Shown: positions 18,208 through 26,901 of the stretch, in pieces
Numbering within the stretch: position 1 is the first letter of the stretch
How the letters are laid out: every line of letters starts with the position of its first letter
Assembly: GCF_004745805.1 (NCBI RefSeq)
Contig: NZ_SRLQ01000004.1
Coordinates: 1 to 64,000 of the forward strand
Reading direction: 5' to 3'
Length of the DNA stretch: 64,000 nt
Source: Mycolicibacterium sp. CH28
Lineage (GTDB): Bacteria; Actinomycetota; Actinomycetes; Mycobacteriales; Mycobacteriaceae
Notes under the pieces: model-generated
What the model saw: only the letters and a program-made list of their open reading frames with translations
Told to the model about the DNA's origin: nothing
Database searches by the model: none
Translations under genes and position numbers: made by a program

Positions 18208-19125
18208 ATGCTGATCGCCATGCCAGTGGAAACGAAGATGGTGCAGTTCGGCGACTACCAGACCTGGGTACAGATCACTACGCCCGCGACGGCGAAAGAC
18301 GGCGCCGCGCCGCTCTTCGTCCTGCACGGTGGGCCCGGGATGGCACACCACTACGTCGCCAACATCGCCGCGTTGGCCGCGGAGACCGGCCGCACGGTCA
18401 TCCACTACGACCAGATCGGTTGCGGGGCGAGCACGCACCTACCCGAGGCTCCCGCCGACTTCTGGACGCCCGCGCTGTTCATCGACGAGTTCCACGCGGT
18501 GCGCAACGCCCTCGGCATCGAGCGCTACCACCTGCTGGGCCAGTCCTGGGGCGGCATGCTCGGTGCCGAGATCGCCGTGCTGCAACCGCCGGGTCTGGTG
18601 TCGTTGTCGATCTGCAATTCACCGGCCTCGATGGAACTGTGGATGGCCGGAGCGGCCGAACTGCGCGCCCAGCTCCCCGCCGAGGTCCAGGATGCCCTCG
18701 ACCGTCACGAAGCCGACGACACCGTCACCGACCCCGAATACCTGGCCGCGACCGACGAGTTCTACCGGCGCCATGTGTGCCGAGTGGTGCCCACTCCGCA
18801 GGACTTCGTCGACACCGTCGCGCAGATGGAAGCCGAGCCCACCGTCTACCACACCATGAACGGCCCCAACGAATTTCACGTCGTCGGCACACTGCGCAAC
18901 TGGAGCATCATCGACCGTCTGCCGTCGATCGCCGTCCCGACACTGGTGGTCGCCGGCGAGTTCGACGAAGCGACGCCCGCCACCTGGGCTCCCTACGTCG
19001 CGCACATCCCCGACGTTGTCAGCCACGTCTTCCCCGATACGAGCCATTGCAGCCATCTGGAAAAACCCGAGGAGTTCCGCGCCGTCGTCGCCGCGTTCCT
19101 CGCCGCCCACGACACGGACATCTGA
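18208..19125 (+). CDS. Proline iminopeptidase-like alpha/beta hydrolase (peptidase S33 type)
   Basis: A 305-residue alpha/beta hydrolase. The oxyanion motif HGGPG (40-44) and nucleophile elbow GQSWGG (Ser113) are those of the prolyl aminopeptidase group; an acid in GEFDEATP and a histidine near SHCSHLEKP complete the triad. Such enzymes release N-terminal residues from small peptides or cleave amides and lactones. An ATG at 18220 is an alternative start. The next gene is an APC amino-acid permease 25 bases downstream, suggesting uptake and hydrolysis of an amide- or peptide-like compound under the divergent GntR. Confidence 0.83.
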   Translation: MLIAMPVETKMVQFGDYQTWVQITTPATAKDGAAPLFVLHGGPGMAHHYVANIAALAAETGRTVIHYDQIGCGASTHLPEAPADFWTPALFIDEFHAVRNALGIERYHLLGQSWGGMLGAEIAVLQPPGLVSLSICNSPASMELWMAGAAELRAQLPAEVQDALDRHEADDTVTDPEYLAATDEFYRRHVCRVVPTPQDFVDTVAQMEAEPTVYHTMNGPNEFHVVGTLRNWSIIDRLPSIAVPTLVVAGEFDEATPATWAPYVAHIPDVVSHVFPDTSHCSHLEKPEEFRAVVAAFLAAHDTDI

Positions 19126-19150
19126 TCCGCCGAACGACAGGAAAACCGCC

Positions 19151-20548
19151 ATGGACATCTCGGCACGAGCCGGCGAACCCGAAACCCAGCGCACGCTGGA
19201 ATCCTTCGGCTATAAGCAGGAATTGCACCGTTCGGTAGCCACCGTCGACCTGCTGGTCTACGGCCTGGTCTTCATGGTGCCCATCGCGCCGTGGACGATC
19301 TTCGGCACCGTCTACAACAGCTCGGCGGGCATGGTCCCCCTCGTCTACCTCATCGGCCTGGTGGCCATGGTGTTCACCGCGCTGGCCTACGCGCAGATGG
19401 CCAAGTCCTTCCCGCTGGCCGGGTCGGTGTTCTCCTATGTGGGCCGAGGAATCCACCCCAGCGCCGGCTTCTTCGCCGGCTGGGCGATCCTGCTGGACTA
19501 CCTGCTGGTCCCCACGCTGCTGTACGTGTTCGCCGCGGAGTCGATGGTCGGCCTGTTCCCCGGCACGCCACGCTGGCTGTGGGCGATCGTGTTCGTGGTG
19601 GTCAACACCGTCATCAACCTGCTGGGCGTGGACTCGCTGAAGGTGGCCAACCGCGCCTTCCTGGCCATCGAGCTGATATTCGTGGCCATCTTCGTCTACA
19701 TCGCAATCCGGGCCATCAGCGGCGGTTCGCTGCCCAACGTGGGCTGGAGCACGACGCCGATCTGGAACCCCGAGACCGTCAGCGCGCCGTTGATCGCCTC
19801 GGCATTGTCCATCGCCGTGCTCAGCTTCCTCGGATTCGACGGAATCTCCACGCTCGCAGAGGAATCCACCGGCAAGAAGAACCCGGCCGGCAAGGCCATG
19901 GTCGGATCGCTGTTCATCGTGGCATCCCTGTTCGTCCTGCAGACCTGGCTGGCCAGCCTGCTGGCCGGCGGCCGGGAGTCCTTCAGCGACGACGAGGCGG
20001 GCAACGCCTTCTTCGATCTGGTGAAGGCGGCCTCGAGCACGGGCTGGATGAACGCGTTCTTCGCGGTCAACGTGTTGGCGGTCGGGTTCGCCAATGCGAT
20101 GGCCGCCCAGGCCGCCACCAGCCGGCTGCTGTATTCGATGAGCCGCGACCGGCAGCTGCCGAGCTACCTGTCCAAGATCAGCTCACGGCAGGTGCCGATG
20201 GCCGCAATCCTCACCGTCAGCGCGATCAGCGTGGTGCTGGTGCTGTTCTTCGTCGGCCAGATCGGGCTGATCTCGTCGCTGGTCAACTTCGGTGCGCTGT
20301 TCAGTTTCTGCCTGCTGCACGCCTCGGTGGCGTGGTTCTACCTGGTGCGCAAGAAGTCGAGGAACTACCTGCTGCACCTGGTGGTTCCGGCGCTAGGCTT
20401 CCTGATCATCGCCTACGTGTTGGTCAATGCCGACGCGCTGGCCAAGATCGGCGGTCTCGTCTGGCTGGGTATCGGCGTGGTGGTGTTCATCGTCAACCGG
20501 GTCCGCGGTGTCAAGACGGGCCAGAAGGCCGGGTTTCTCCCGGAATGA
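19151..20548 (+). CDS. APC-superfamily amino acid permease
   Basis: A 465-residue membrane protein with about twelve hydrophobic helices and the APC signature of helix 1 (VDLLVYGLVFMVPIAPW). Sequences such as LSFLGFDGISTLAEES (helix 6 region) are typical of amino acid or polyamine permeases. ATG at 19151 follows AGGA. Its 3' end overlaps the convergent MDR gene by 38 bases. The exact substrate is unknown; pairing with the S33 hydrolase suggests an amino-acid derivative. Confidence 0.88.
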   Translation: MDISARAGEPETQRTLESFGYKQELHRSVATVDLLVYGLVFMVPIAPWTIFGTVYNSSAGMVPLVYLIGLVAMVFTALAYAQMAKSFPLAGSVFSYVGRGIHPSAGFFAGWAILLDYLLVPTLLYVFAAESMVGLFPGTPRWLWAIVFVVVNTVINLLGVDSLKVANRAFLAIELIFVAIFVYIAIRAISGGSLPNVGWSTTPIWNPETVSAPLIASALSIAVLSFLGFDGISTLAEESTGKKNPAGKAMVGSLFIVASLFVLQTWLASLLAGGRESFSDDEAGNAFFDLVKAASSTGWMNAFFAVNVLAVGFANAMAAQAATSRLLYSMSRDRQLPSYLSKISSRQVPMAAILTVSAISVVLVLFFVGQIGLISSLVNFGALFSFCLLHASVAWFYLVRKKSRNYLLHLVVPALGFLIIAYVLVNADALAKIGGLVWLGIGVVVFIVNRVRGVKTGQKAGFLPE

Positions 20549-21488
20549 CGATGAGCTTGCCGCGCGTGGCCGTCCCGTTGCGTTCCAGGTCGGTCAGGGC
20601 CGGTATCGCGTCCGCAAGCCCGACGGTTCGGGCGATCGGGACCCGTAGTGTCCCGGCGCCGGCGGCGCGCGCAACCTCTTCGAGATCCTCGGTCACCGCT
20701 CGGGTCATCAGAAGCCGGAACGGGCCGGGCAGCGCGCTTCGAGCGAGGTTCACCGGCGTGGGATGAATGCTCACGATCCGGCCACCCGGCTTGAGCAGGG
20801 CGCGCCCGGTCCCGACCGCCAGGGTGCCGGCAGTGTCGATGACGATGTCGAATCGTCCGCGCAATGCGGCCGGGTCGAATTCGAATTCGACGATCGGGCC
20901 GACACCGAGATCGTGCGCCTCCTGACGCGCACTCGCACGGCAGCTGCCTCCCACCGAACCCGCGTTCGCGGCGGCGAGCTGAACCACGCAGCGCCCCACT
21001 CCCCCAAGGCATCCGTGCACGAACACGGCATCGCCCGGCCGCAGGTTCCCCTTCCTGAACAGCGCCTGGTATGCGGTCAGCCCGACGGTGGGGATGGCTG
21101 CGGCCGCCTCGAACGACAGGCCGGCGGGTTTGCCGACGACACCTTTCGACTCGGCCACCACCACCTCGGCGAAGGCGCCGGCCCAGGTGATCGGTGCGCC
21201 ACCGAGTACCTCGTCGCCCACCCGCAGCCGCGTCACCGAGTCGCCGACCGCCTCGACAACCCCGGCGAAGTCGTAGCCCATGCCGCGCGGGAAGCTGCGC
21301 CCGGTCACCATCTTCATGGCGCCGTCGCGGATTCCGAAGTCCATCGGGTTGGCTGCCGCGGCCCGAACGCGAACGCGAACATCGTCGGCGCCAAGGGTTC
21401 TGGGCTCGAAGTCTTCGAGCCGCATCACCTCCGGTCCGCCGTAGCGGTGGTACTGGATTCGCTTCACCGCGGTACCGGCCGTGCTCAT
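20511..21488 (-). CDS. MDR-family NADPH:quinone/zinc-free alcohol dehydrogenase
   Basis: A 325-residue medium-chain dehydrogenase/reductase. It has the N-terminal GroES-like domain (QYHRYGGPEVM...NPMDFGIRDG), GYDFAGVVEAVG and a nucleotide-binding VHGCLGGVGRCVVQLA. The structural and catalytic zinc cysteines are absent, so it belongs to the quinone-oxidoreductase branch. Its ATG overlaps the stop of the upstream SDR (TCATGA arrangement), so both are made from one transcript. Confidence 0.85.
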   Translation of the reverse strand: MSTAGTAVKRIQYHRYGGPEVMRLEDFEPRTLGADDVRVRVRAAAANPMDFGIRDGAMKMVTGRSFPRGMGYDFAGVVEAVGDSVTRLRVGDEVLGGAPITWAGAFAEVVVAESKGVVGKPAGLSFEAAAAIPTVGLTAYQALFRKGNLRPGDAVFVHGCLGGVGRCVVQLAAANAGSVGGSCRASARQEAHDLGVGPIVEFEFDPAALRGRFDIVIDTAGTLAVGTGRALLKPGGRIVSIHPTPVNLARSALPGPFRLLMTRAVTEDLEEVARAAGAGTLRVPIARTVGLADAIPALTDLERNGTATRGKLIVIPGETRPSGPS

Positions 21489-22303
21489 GAGCCACTCGGG
21501 ACGGCGTCGGTCAGGGCACGGCCGAATGTCCAGCCGAACATCCTGGTCGCCAGCGATCGCGGCACCACATACTTGATCAGCACGTCGCTGGCCCGGTTGA
21601 CCGCGCCCGGAACCACATGCGCCTTCGTGCCCAGGGCCTCCAGCGCCGTGCGCACCACCTGCGCGGGTTCCATCATCGGTCCGCCGATCTTGCGGAAGTC
21701 GATGCCGATGGGTCGCTCCAGGGCTTCGGTTTTCGTCATTCCCGGCGACACGACGAGGACGTCGACGCCGTCCTTCTTCAACTCGTAGTGCAAGGCCCGG
21801 CCCAGCGACGAGACGTAGCCCTTGACCGCCGCGTAGTTGGCCACATAGGGCGCGGCGCCGGCTTCGAGGCTGGAGGCCACCAGGATGATGGCGCCCCGGC
21901 GACGTCCCGCGAAATCGTGTCCGAAGCGGTGCGCCAGCTGCAGCGGAACGGCCCCGTCGAGGGTCAGGACGTCGAGTTCCTGGGCCAGTGAGTTATTCAC
22001 CAATGGCCCGGCCACCGAGATTCCAGCGTTGGCCACGACCAATCCGACGTCGAGATCACCGACCTGACGGTGCAATTCGTCCACCGCGCCGTCGGCGAGC
22101 AGGTCCAGGGCGAGTGCCGTATTGGTGGTGCCGTTCGCGCGGGACAGCTCGGCGGCCAGGGCGTCGAGCCGGTCCTTGCGTCGCGCCACCAGCACGACGT
22201 TGATGCCTGCCGCACTGAGCTGGCGGGCGAATTCTTCCCCGATCCCCGAGGACGCCCCGGTGACGATCGCGTACTGGCCGTAGCTGGCGCGAAGATCTTT
22301 CAT
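21485..22303 (-). CDS. SDR family NAD(P)-dependent oxidoreductase
   Basis: A 272-residue classical short-chain dehydrogenase: TGASSGIGEEFA nucleotide loop, NAG motif (VVANAGIS), catalytic Ser and YAAVKGYV. The chosen ATG at 22303 (MKDLRASYGQY) starts right before the Rossmann fold; the frame continues upstream into the regulatory region. First gene of a two-gene operon with the MDR enzyme, divergent from a TetR gene. Confidence 0.83.
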   Translation of the reverse strand: MKDLRASYGQYAIVTGASSGIGEEFARQLSAAGINVVLVARRKDRLDALAAELSRANGTTNTALALDLLADGAVDELHRQVGDLDVGLVVANAGISVAGPLVNNSLAQELDVLTLDGAVPLQLAHRFGHDFAGRRRGAIILVASSLEAGAAPYVANYAAVKGYVSSLGRALHYELKKDGVDVLVVSPGMTKTEALERPIGIDFRKIGGPMMEPAQVVRTALEALGTKAHVVPGAVNRASDVLIKYVVPRSLATRMFGWTFGRALTDAVPSGS

Positions 22304-22357
22304 TGCGATTCCCGTCTGCATGTGAGGTGGTGATTGCGGGCCGGCGCCACCAATGCG

Positions 22358-22406
22358 ATGACACCAAGTGCCATGCACGCTACACCATGACGTCACTCAG
22401 TGTCAT
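22358..22406. promoter_or_regulatory. Paired TetR operator candidate, ATGACACYRAGTG in two orientations
   Basis: The 13-mer ATGACACCAAGTG (22358-22370, plus strand) is repeated as ATGACACTGAGTG on the minus strand (22394-22406). Both lie between the divergent SDR and TetR genes and overlap the presumed promoter area; the second copy ends 31 bases before the TetR ATG. Two related sites in opposite orientation suit a TetR repressor controlling both directions. Confidence 0.6.
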
Positions 22407-22437
22407 CAATGTGCGGCGCGCCTCCTATACTGTGGGG

Positions 22438-23010
22438 ATGAGTCGGTGGGAACCCAATGCCACGGAACGGCTGGGACAGGCCGCCGTGGAGCTGTTCGTC
22501 AGCCGCGGATACGAGGGCGTGACGGTCGCCGAGATCGCCGAGCGCGCCGGATTGACGAAACGCACGTTCTTCCGCCACTTCGCCGACAAGCGTGAGGTGT
22601 TGTTCGGCGGTCAGGACGCCTACCACCAACTGTTCACCGACGCCATTGCCGGCGCACCCGCCGGCGCCACCCCCCTGGAAGCGATCGGCGCGGCACTGGC
22701 CGCATTCGCCGCCGGCTTCGCCGACGACCGTCGAGACTTCCTGGCCAAACGCCAGACCGTCATCATCAGCAATCCCGACCTGCGGGAGCGCGATCTGCTC
22801 AAGGCGGCCGCGCTCACCACCGCCATGGCCGACGCGCTGGCTGCGCGCGGGGTGAAGCAACCCACCGCGAGCCTGGCCGCTCACATCGGCGCGCTCGCCC
22901 TCGGCGATGCGTTCCAGCGCTGGCTGCAGCCGGAGAATCGGCGATCCATGGCCAAGCTCGCCGAACAGGCGCTGCGGCAACTGGGTTCGGCCGCCGGAAA
23001 CCTCCATTGA
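22438..23010 (+). CDS. TetR-family transcriptional regulator
   Basis: A 190-residue regulator with helix-turn-helix TVAEIAERAGLTKRTFFRHFADKREVLF (about 29-56) and a short ligand-binding domain. The ATG at 22438 (MSRWEPNATERL) is preferred over upstream in-frame starts that would run through the operator region. Divergent from the SDR-MDR operon with a paired inverted motif between them. Confidence 0.9.
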   Translation: MSRWEPNATERLGQAAVELFVSRGYEGVTVAEIAERAGLTKRTFFRHFADKREVLFGGQDAYHQLFTDAIAGAPAGATPLEAIGAALAAFAAGFADDRRDFLAKRQTVIISNPDLRERDLLKAAALTTAMADALAARGVKQPTASLAAHIGALALGDAFQRWLQPENRRSMAKLAEQALRQLGSAAGNLH

Positions 23011-23100
23011 GCCCTCGGATCACCGCGGGGCGCCGCCGAGTCCGCGCCGACCGCTACCTGCCCTCGCGTGCCCCGGAACCCAACGCACAACGATCGTCCG

Positions 23101-24231
23101 TCACGCCAAAGCCGGTTCATCCCATAGATTGAGCGTGGTACCGATACCGCGTTGCACCGCATTCCGATAGAGCGTGGTCGCCCACGCGACGTCCTCCACC
23201 GGCATTCCGCCGATGCCAAGGAGGATGATCTCGTCATCCGAGATGCGGCCGGGAGCCCGACCCGCGATGATGCTGCCCAGGTCGCCGATCATCGCACGGT
23301 CCATGCGCCCCGCCGCGATCAGATCGTTCCAGAACACACCGAGGATGCCGACGGCCTCGTGCGCGGGAGCCCCGAATTCCTCGGCGTAGGTTTCGTACAG
23401 CTTCGAACTGTCGGCAACGTTGCGCGCGCGGTTGAGGACGAAGTCCGGATCGAGGTTGATGGTCGCGGGTGCGGCGAGCAGCGCACCCGGCGCGAGCCAC
23501 TTTTCGTCGATGAAAGGATAGTTGACCGAACCAGCGGGACTCGACGTGGCGACGCTGACGATGTCCGACTCACGGACCGCTTCCTCGATCCCCGAGACGA
23601 TCTCGATGGTCACAGCCGGATGTTTAGCACGGGCGCGATCGCGGAACAATTTTGCCGAATCGGCGCTTCGGCCGGCGATCTTGACCCGCTCGATCGATGG
23701 TCGCGCAAGCAGGAACGATTCGAGCGCAGTCGTGTTCATCACCCCGGGACCGACGATTCCGATCACGCGGCTGTCCGGCCTGGCCAGATAGCTCGCCCCC
23801 ACACCGGGGATCGCACCGGTCCGATACGCGCTCAGCAGGTTTGCCGACATGACGGCCAAGGGAGCACCGGTCTCCTTGTCCGTCAACGTGAACAGATGGA
23901 TCGAGCGAGGCAGTCCTTTTCGACGGTTGGCGACATTGGAGCCGTACCATTTAACCCCCACGCTGTCGAAGTCGCCGCCCAGGTAGGCGGGCATGGCCAG
24001 GAAACGCCGATCCGTTCCAGCGAGAGGCATATTCGGGAACGGTGACTCTTCAGGGAAGTCCAGAATGAGCCCGTGAGAATTGCGTGAAGCGCCACCCATC
24101 ACGTAATCACCGACGCCCATCGCGGCGAACATCTTCTTCATCGCGTCCATGCAGGCGGCCATGTCGGTGACGCCGGCGGCAATCATGTCCGCTTCGTTCA
24201 GGTAGAGAAAGTCAATCCGCTGTCCCGTCAC
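23101..24231 (-). CDS. Ornithine cyclodeaminase/mu-crystallin family protein
   Basis: A 376-residue member of the OCD/mu-crystallin family, NAD(P)-dependent enzymes acting on amino or imino acids. The nucleotide-binding loop is IGIVGPGVMNTTAL and the N-terminal half contains VGVKWYGSN and GAPLAVMSANLLSAYRTGAIPGVGASYLA, typical of the family. It is about 50 residues longer than many OCDs and has an unusual extended first third. Start is a GTG after an AGGAAAGGA stretch. It faces away from an FAD amine oxidase gene, which together suggests metabolism of an N-substituted amino acid. Confidence 0.83.
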   Translation of the reverse strand: MTGQRIDFLYLNEADMIAAGVTDMAACMDAMKKMFAAMGVGDYVMGGASRNSHGLILDFPEESPFPNMPLAGTDRRFLAMPAYLGGDFDSVGVKWYGSNVANRRKGLPRSIHLFTLTDKETGAPLAVMSANLLSAYRTGAIPGVGASYLARPDSRVIGIVGPGVMNTTALESFLLARPSIERVKIAGRSADSAKLFRDRARAKHPAVTIEIVSGIEEAVRESDIVSVATSSPAGSVNYPFIDEKWLAPGALLAAPATINLDPDFVLNRARNVADSSKLYETYAEEFGAPAHEAVGILGVFWNDLIAAGRMDRAMIGDLGSIIAGRAPGRISDDEIILLGIGGMPVEDVAWATTLYRNAVQRGIGTTLNLWDEPALA

Positions 24232-24362
24232 TGAAGTAGGTCCTTTCCTCGGGAACTGTTGTTATTTTTCTCCAGTGGGTGAACTATAGATCGAAGCGGC
24301 CCGAGGCGACACTCAACGACGAATCCGACGGCACGACAACGGTAAACGTGAGGAGAGATGCG

Positions 24363-25520
24363 ATGGATCAGGAATTCGACGTGGCGGTCATCGGCCTGGG
24401 CTCGGTCGGCTCGATGGCGATGTGGCAGTTGTGCACCACCACCGATCTGAAGGTGGTCGGCATCGAGCAATGGGGCGTCGGCCACGCCAACGGTTCCTAC
24501 GCCGGCGATTCCAGAGTGTTCCGCACGGCCTACCACGAGGGCTGGCGATACGTACCACTGCTACTTCGCTCCCGGGAGATGTGGCTCGACCTGGAGCGCA
24601 TCACCGATCGGCGACTGTTCCTGCCGTGCGGAATGCTGGCCGTCGACCAGCCCGGGCACGCCCCTTACGAGTCGACCCTGGAGAGCATCCGCCGTTACGA
24701 CCTTCCACATCAATCATTTACGACCGCACAGCTGCGTAAGACCTACCCCCAGCACACTGTCACCAACGACACCGAGGCGGTGCTGGACTTCCTCGGCGGC
24801 GGCCTGCTTTCCGAGATCGCCGTCATCTGCGGAGTGCAGACCGCTGTCGCCGCCGGCGGCACCGTCATCTCGGGTGAGCCGGTGTTGGGTATCGACGAGC
24901 AGGCCGACAAACTGGTGATCCGGACGGCAAACCGGACCATCCGAGCCGCTCAGGTTGTCATCACGTCGGGATCATGGACCACCAGGCTGCGCCCCCAGCT
25001 CGGCGGCGTACTCAAGGTGGCCTCAGTGGTGCTCACGTGGTTCGCGCCGGAAAACCCCAGGCGCTACACCGCGGACGTGTTCCCGGCATTCCTCCGCGAC
25101 CAGGACGGCGTCCACATGTTCGGTGTTCCCTCGCTCGACGGTTACAGCATCAAGGCTGTGTCCCACACCGCCGACGAGGTGCTGGTCAGCGATGTCGATG
25201 AGGTCCCGCCCGTTGCCAGCCGAGCCTCCGTCGAGGAGATCAGCCGCAACGCACACGCGTTCTTCGCCGATCTGTCACCGGAACCCGTGCGGCACAGCAT
25301 TCATCACGAGAGCGTGACCGCGTCCCGGGTGCCCATCGTCGACCTGGATCCCACGGGCCGCATCGTCACCATCGCCGGGTTATCCGGCCACGGATTCAAA
25401 TTCGCACCCGCTCTGGGGCAACTCGCGACGAGCCTGATCACCGGCCGCTCCGACGACCTCTACAGCGCCGACTTTGGGCTATCAGCGCACCCGGACGCCG
25501 CGGGAATCGCCCTGGGATGA
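24363..25520 (+). CDS. Sarcosine/N-methyltryptophan oxidase-like FAD-dependent oxidoreductase
   Basis: A 385-residue amine oxidase of the MSOX/MTOX type. It shows the FAD loop VIGLGSVGSMAMW, SYAGDSRVFRTAYHEG after the second strand, and GLSGHGFKFAPALG near the C-terminus, all close to monomeric sarcosine oxidase. In MSOX a cysteine about 15-20 residues before the conserved IDLxP segment binds FAD covalently; in this protein the segment before IVDLDP has no cysteine, so the flavin is probably non-covalent. GAGGAG at 24350-24355 sets the start at 24363. The 3' end overlaps the convergent TetR gene by 39 bases. Confidence 0.85.
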   Translation: MDQEFDVAVIGLGSVGSMAMWQLCTTTDLKVVGIEQWGVGHANGSYAGDSRVFRTAYHEGWRYVPLLLRSREMWLDLERITDRRLFLPCGMLAVDQPGHAPYESTLESIRRYDLPHQSFTTAQLRKTYPQHTVTNDTEAVLDFLGGGLLSEIAVICGVQTAVAAGGTVISGEPVLGIDEQADKLVIRTANRTIRAAQVVITSGSWTTRLRPQLGGVLKVASVVLTWFAPENPRRYTADVFPAFLRDQDGVHMFGVPSLDGYSIKAVSHTADEVLVSDVDEVPPVASRASVEEISRNAHAFFADLSPEPVRHSIHHESVTASRVPIVDLDPTGRIVTIAGLSGHGFKFAPALGQLATSLITGRSDDLYSADFGLSAHPDAAGIALG

Positions 25521-26150
25521 ACGCGCTCGAGGTGGTGGCGCCGCGCGGGTCGCGCGCGGCGCCACCACCTCGGCTTCGAGAAAAGCGTCAAACATGGCGG
25601 TAAGCGCGGGTTCCGGGTACAGCCCGGCATTCAACACCGCCAGCACCTGCATGCCCGAGATCAGGCTGAGCAGTCCCAGAGCCGTCGCCGGTACGTCGAG
25701 ATCCGCCCTGGCCTCACCCGCCTCCACCGCCTGCGCCATGAACAGCCGGAATCGGGCGAGCACCGCCCCGATCCCCGCTTCGTGAACGTCGGCGAAGTCC
25801 TCGGCCACCAGGGCGCGCTCCCAGAACGGAAGCACGACCCTCGCCTCAAGGCGCTGCTCGTGCCCGAGGGGCATCATCTCGCTGGCGAGTGCCCGCAGGG
25901 CGGCCAGGCCCGTGAGGTGTCCGCCACGTGCTTCGAAGCGAAGATCGGTGCGCTGGAACACGTGCTGGTAGCTGGCCAACAACAGGGCGTCTTTGGTGGG
26001 GAAGTAATGGCTGATCGCCCCGTGCGCCAATCCCATCTCGGCGGCGATTTCCCGCATCCCGGTGGCGTCAAGACCGTTTCGCGCGATAAGTCGCCACGTG
26101 CACTCGACGATGGCTTCGCGGCGCGCGGCGTGGTCGACGATCTTAGGCAT
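25482..26150 (-). CDS. TetR-family regulator, BetI-like
   Basis: A 222-residue regulator with helix-turn-helix (MREIAAEMGLAHGAISHYFPTKDALL, about 32-57) and BetI-like features (GAISHYFPTKDALLLASY). The Ala/Arg/Pro-rich C-terminal tail overlaps the 3' end of the amine oxidase gene on the other strand. It is the last gene in the run that begins with the cupin dioxygenase at 33474, 27 bases after the TIM-barrel gene. Confidence 0.88.
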   Translation of the reverse strand: MPKIVDHAARREAIVECTWRLIARNGLDATGMREIAAEMGLAHGAISHYFPTKDALLLASYQHVFQRTDLRFEARGGHLTGLAALRALASEMMPLGHEQRLEARVVLPFWERALVAEDFADVHEAGIGAVLARFRLFMAQAVEAGEARADLDVPATALGLLSLISGMQVLAVLNAGLYPEPALTAMFDAFLEAEVVAPRATRAAPPPRARSSQGDSRGVRVR

Positions 26151-26177
26151 GGCGCGTTGCCTCGGCAGTCATCCGAG

Positions 26178-26891
26178 TCAGCCTATCGGAGGCTGCTCCC
26201 GTCGAGTGCCCACACAGCGCCGAAGCAATTCGGCCAACTTGGCGTCGTCGATCCGGTCCGAGTCGTCGTTGATACCGGTGGACACCAGGACGTGATCGAC
26301 CAGACCGGTGACGGCGGTGACGTTCTCCGGGGTGACCCCGCTGGCGAGCGCCAGCGGGTGATCGCCCAGTCCTGCCCGCAGTGCGGTCAGCTTGCCGACT
26401 GAGGCCGCCTGCCCGGTTCCAGGGCCCGACGTCGTCGGGATATCGACCCCCCGTCGAGCCAGCTCGCCCAGCCGCACGAGATCGACCTCGGCGACCGGCG
26501 CCTGGTATTTGAACGCGACGCCGCCGAAGTGCAGGCCCCGCCATCCGGTGGCCCGCCGGGCAACGGCCAGCCGGTCGAATGCGTCAGAACGGCCGTCAAG
26601 GTCCACTCCCGCCGAATCGGCCCAAATCGCGTCCAGTGGAATGCCTTCGGGGAACACCGGCGCGAGGATGTGCAGTGCCTCGACGGCGCTGCGCCGGATG
26701 AAGTTCGCGCCAAGGAACATCGCGGGGTATTGCGCCCGCACGGCGGCGATACACCGAACCAGCCGTGCGTCGTCGGCGTCGTGGTCGATCAGGAACACCC
26801 CGTCCACCGGATGGCGAAGGGCGGCGCTCACCTGATCAAGCACCTGGTGCACGTTGCGGACGTGGATGACGGGATGGACGTACACCGTCAC
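26178..26891 (-). CDS. TIM-barrel protein, BtpA/SgcQ- or PRAI-like, function unknown
   Basis: A 237-residue protein with the repeating beta-strand/helix pattern of a TIM barrel: VYVHPVIHV, VDGVFLIDHDAD, AMFLGANFIRR, AIWADSAGVDL, GLHFGGVAFKY, DIPTTSGPGTGQAA, LALASGVTPENV and HVLVSTGIN. The late glycine-rich strands (SGVTPEN and STGI) would form a phosphate-binding site. It resembles BtpA/SgcQ and phosphoribosylanthranilate isomerase folds, but no precise function is recognised. Start is GTG at 26891, 10 bases after the GntR gene, so it belongs to the catabolic operon. Confidence 0.6.
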   Translation of the reverse strand: MTVYVHPVIHVRNVHQVLDQVSAALRHPVDGVFLIDHDADDARLVRCIAAVRAQYPAMFLGANFIRRSAVEALHILAPVFPEGIPLDAIWADSAGVDLDGRSDAFDRLAVARRATGWRGLHFGGVAFKYQAPVAEVDLVRLGELARRGVDIPTTSGPGTGQAASVGKLTALRAGLGDHPLALASGVTPENVTAVTGLVDHVLVSTGINDDSDRIDDAKLAELLRRCVGTRREQPPIG

Positions 26892-26901
26892 AGCCGCCGC
26901 A

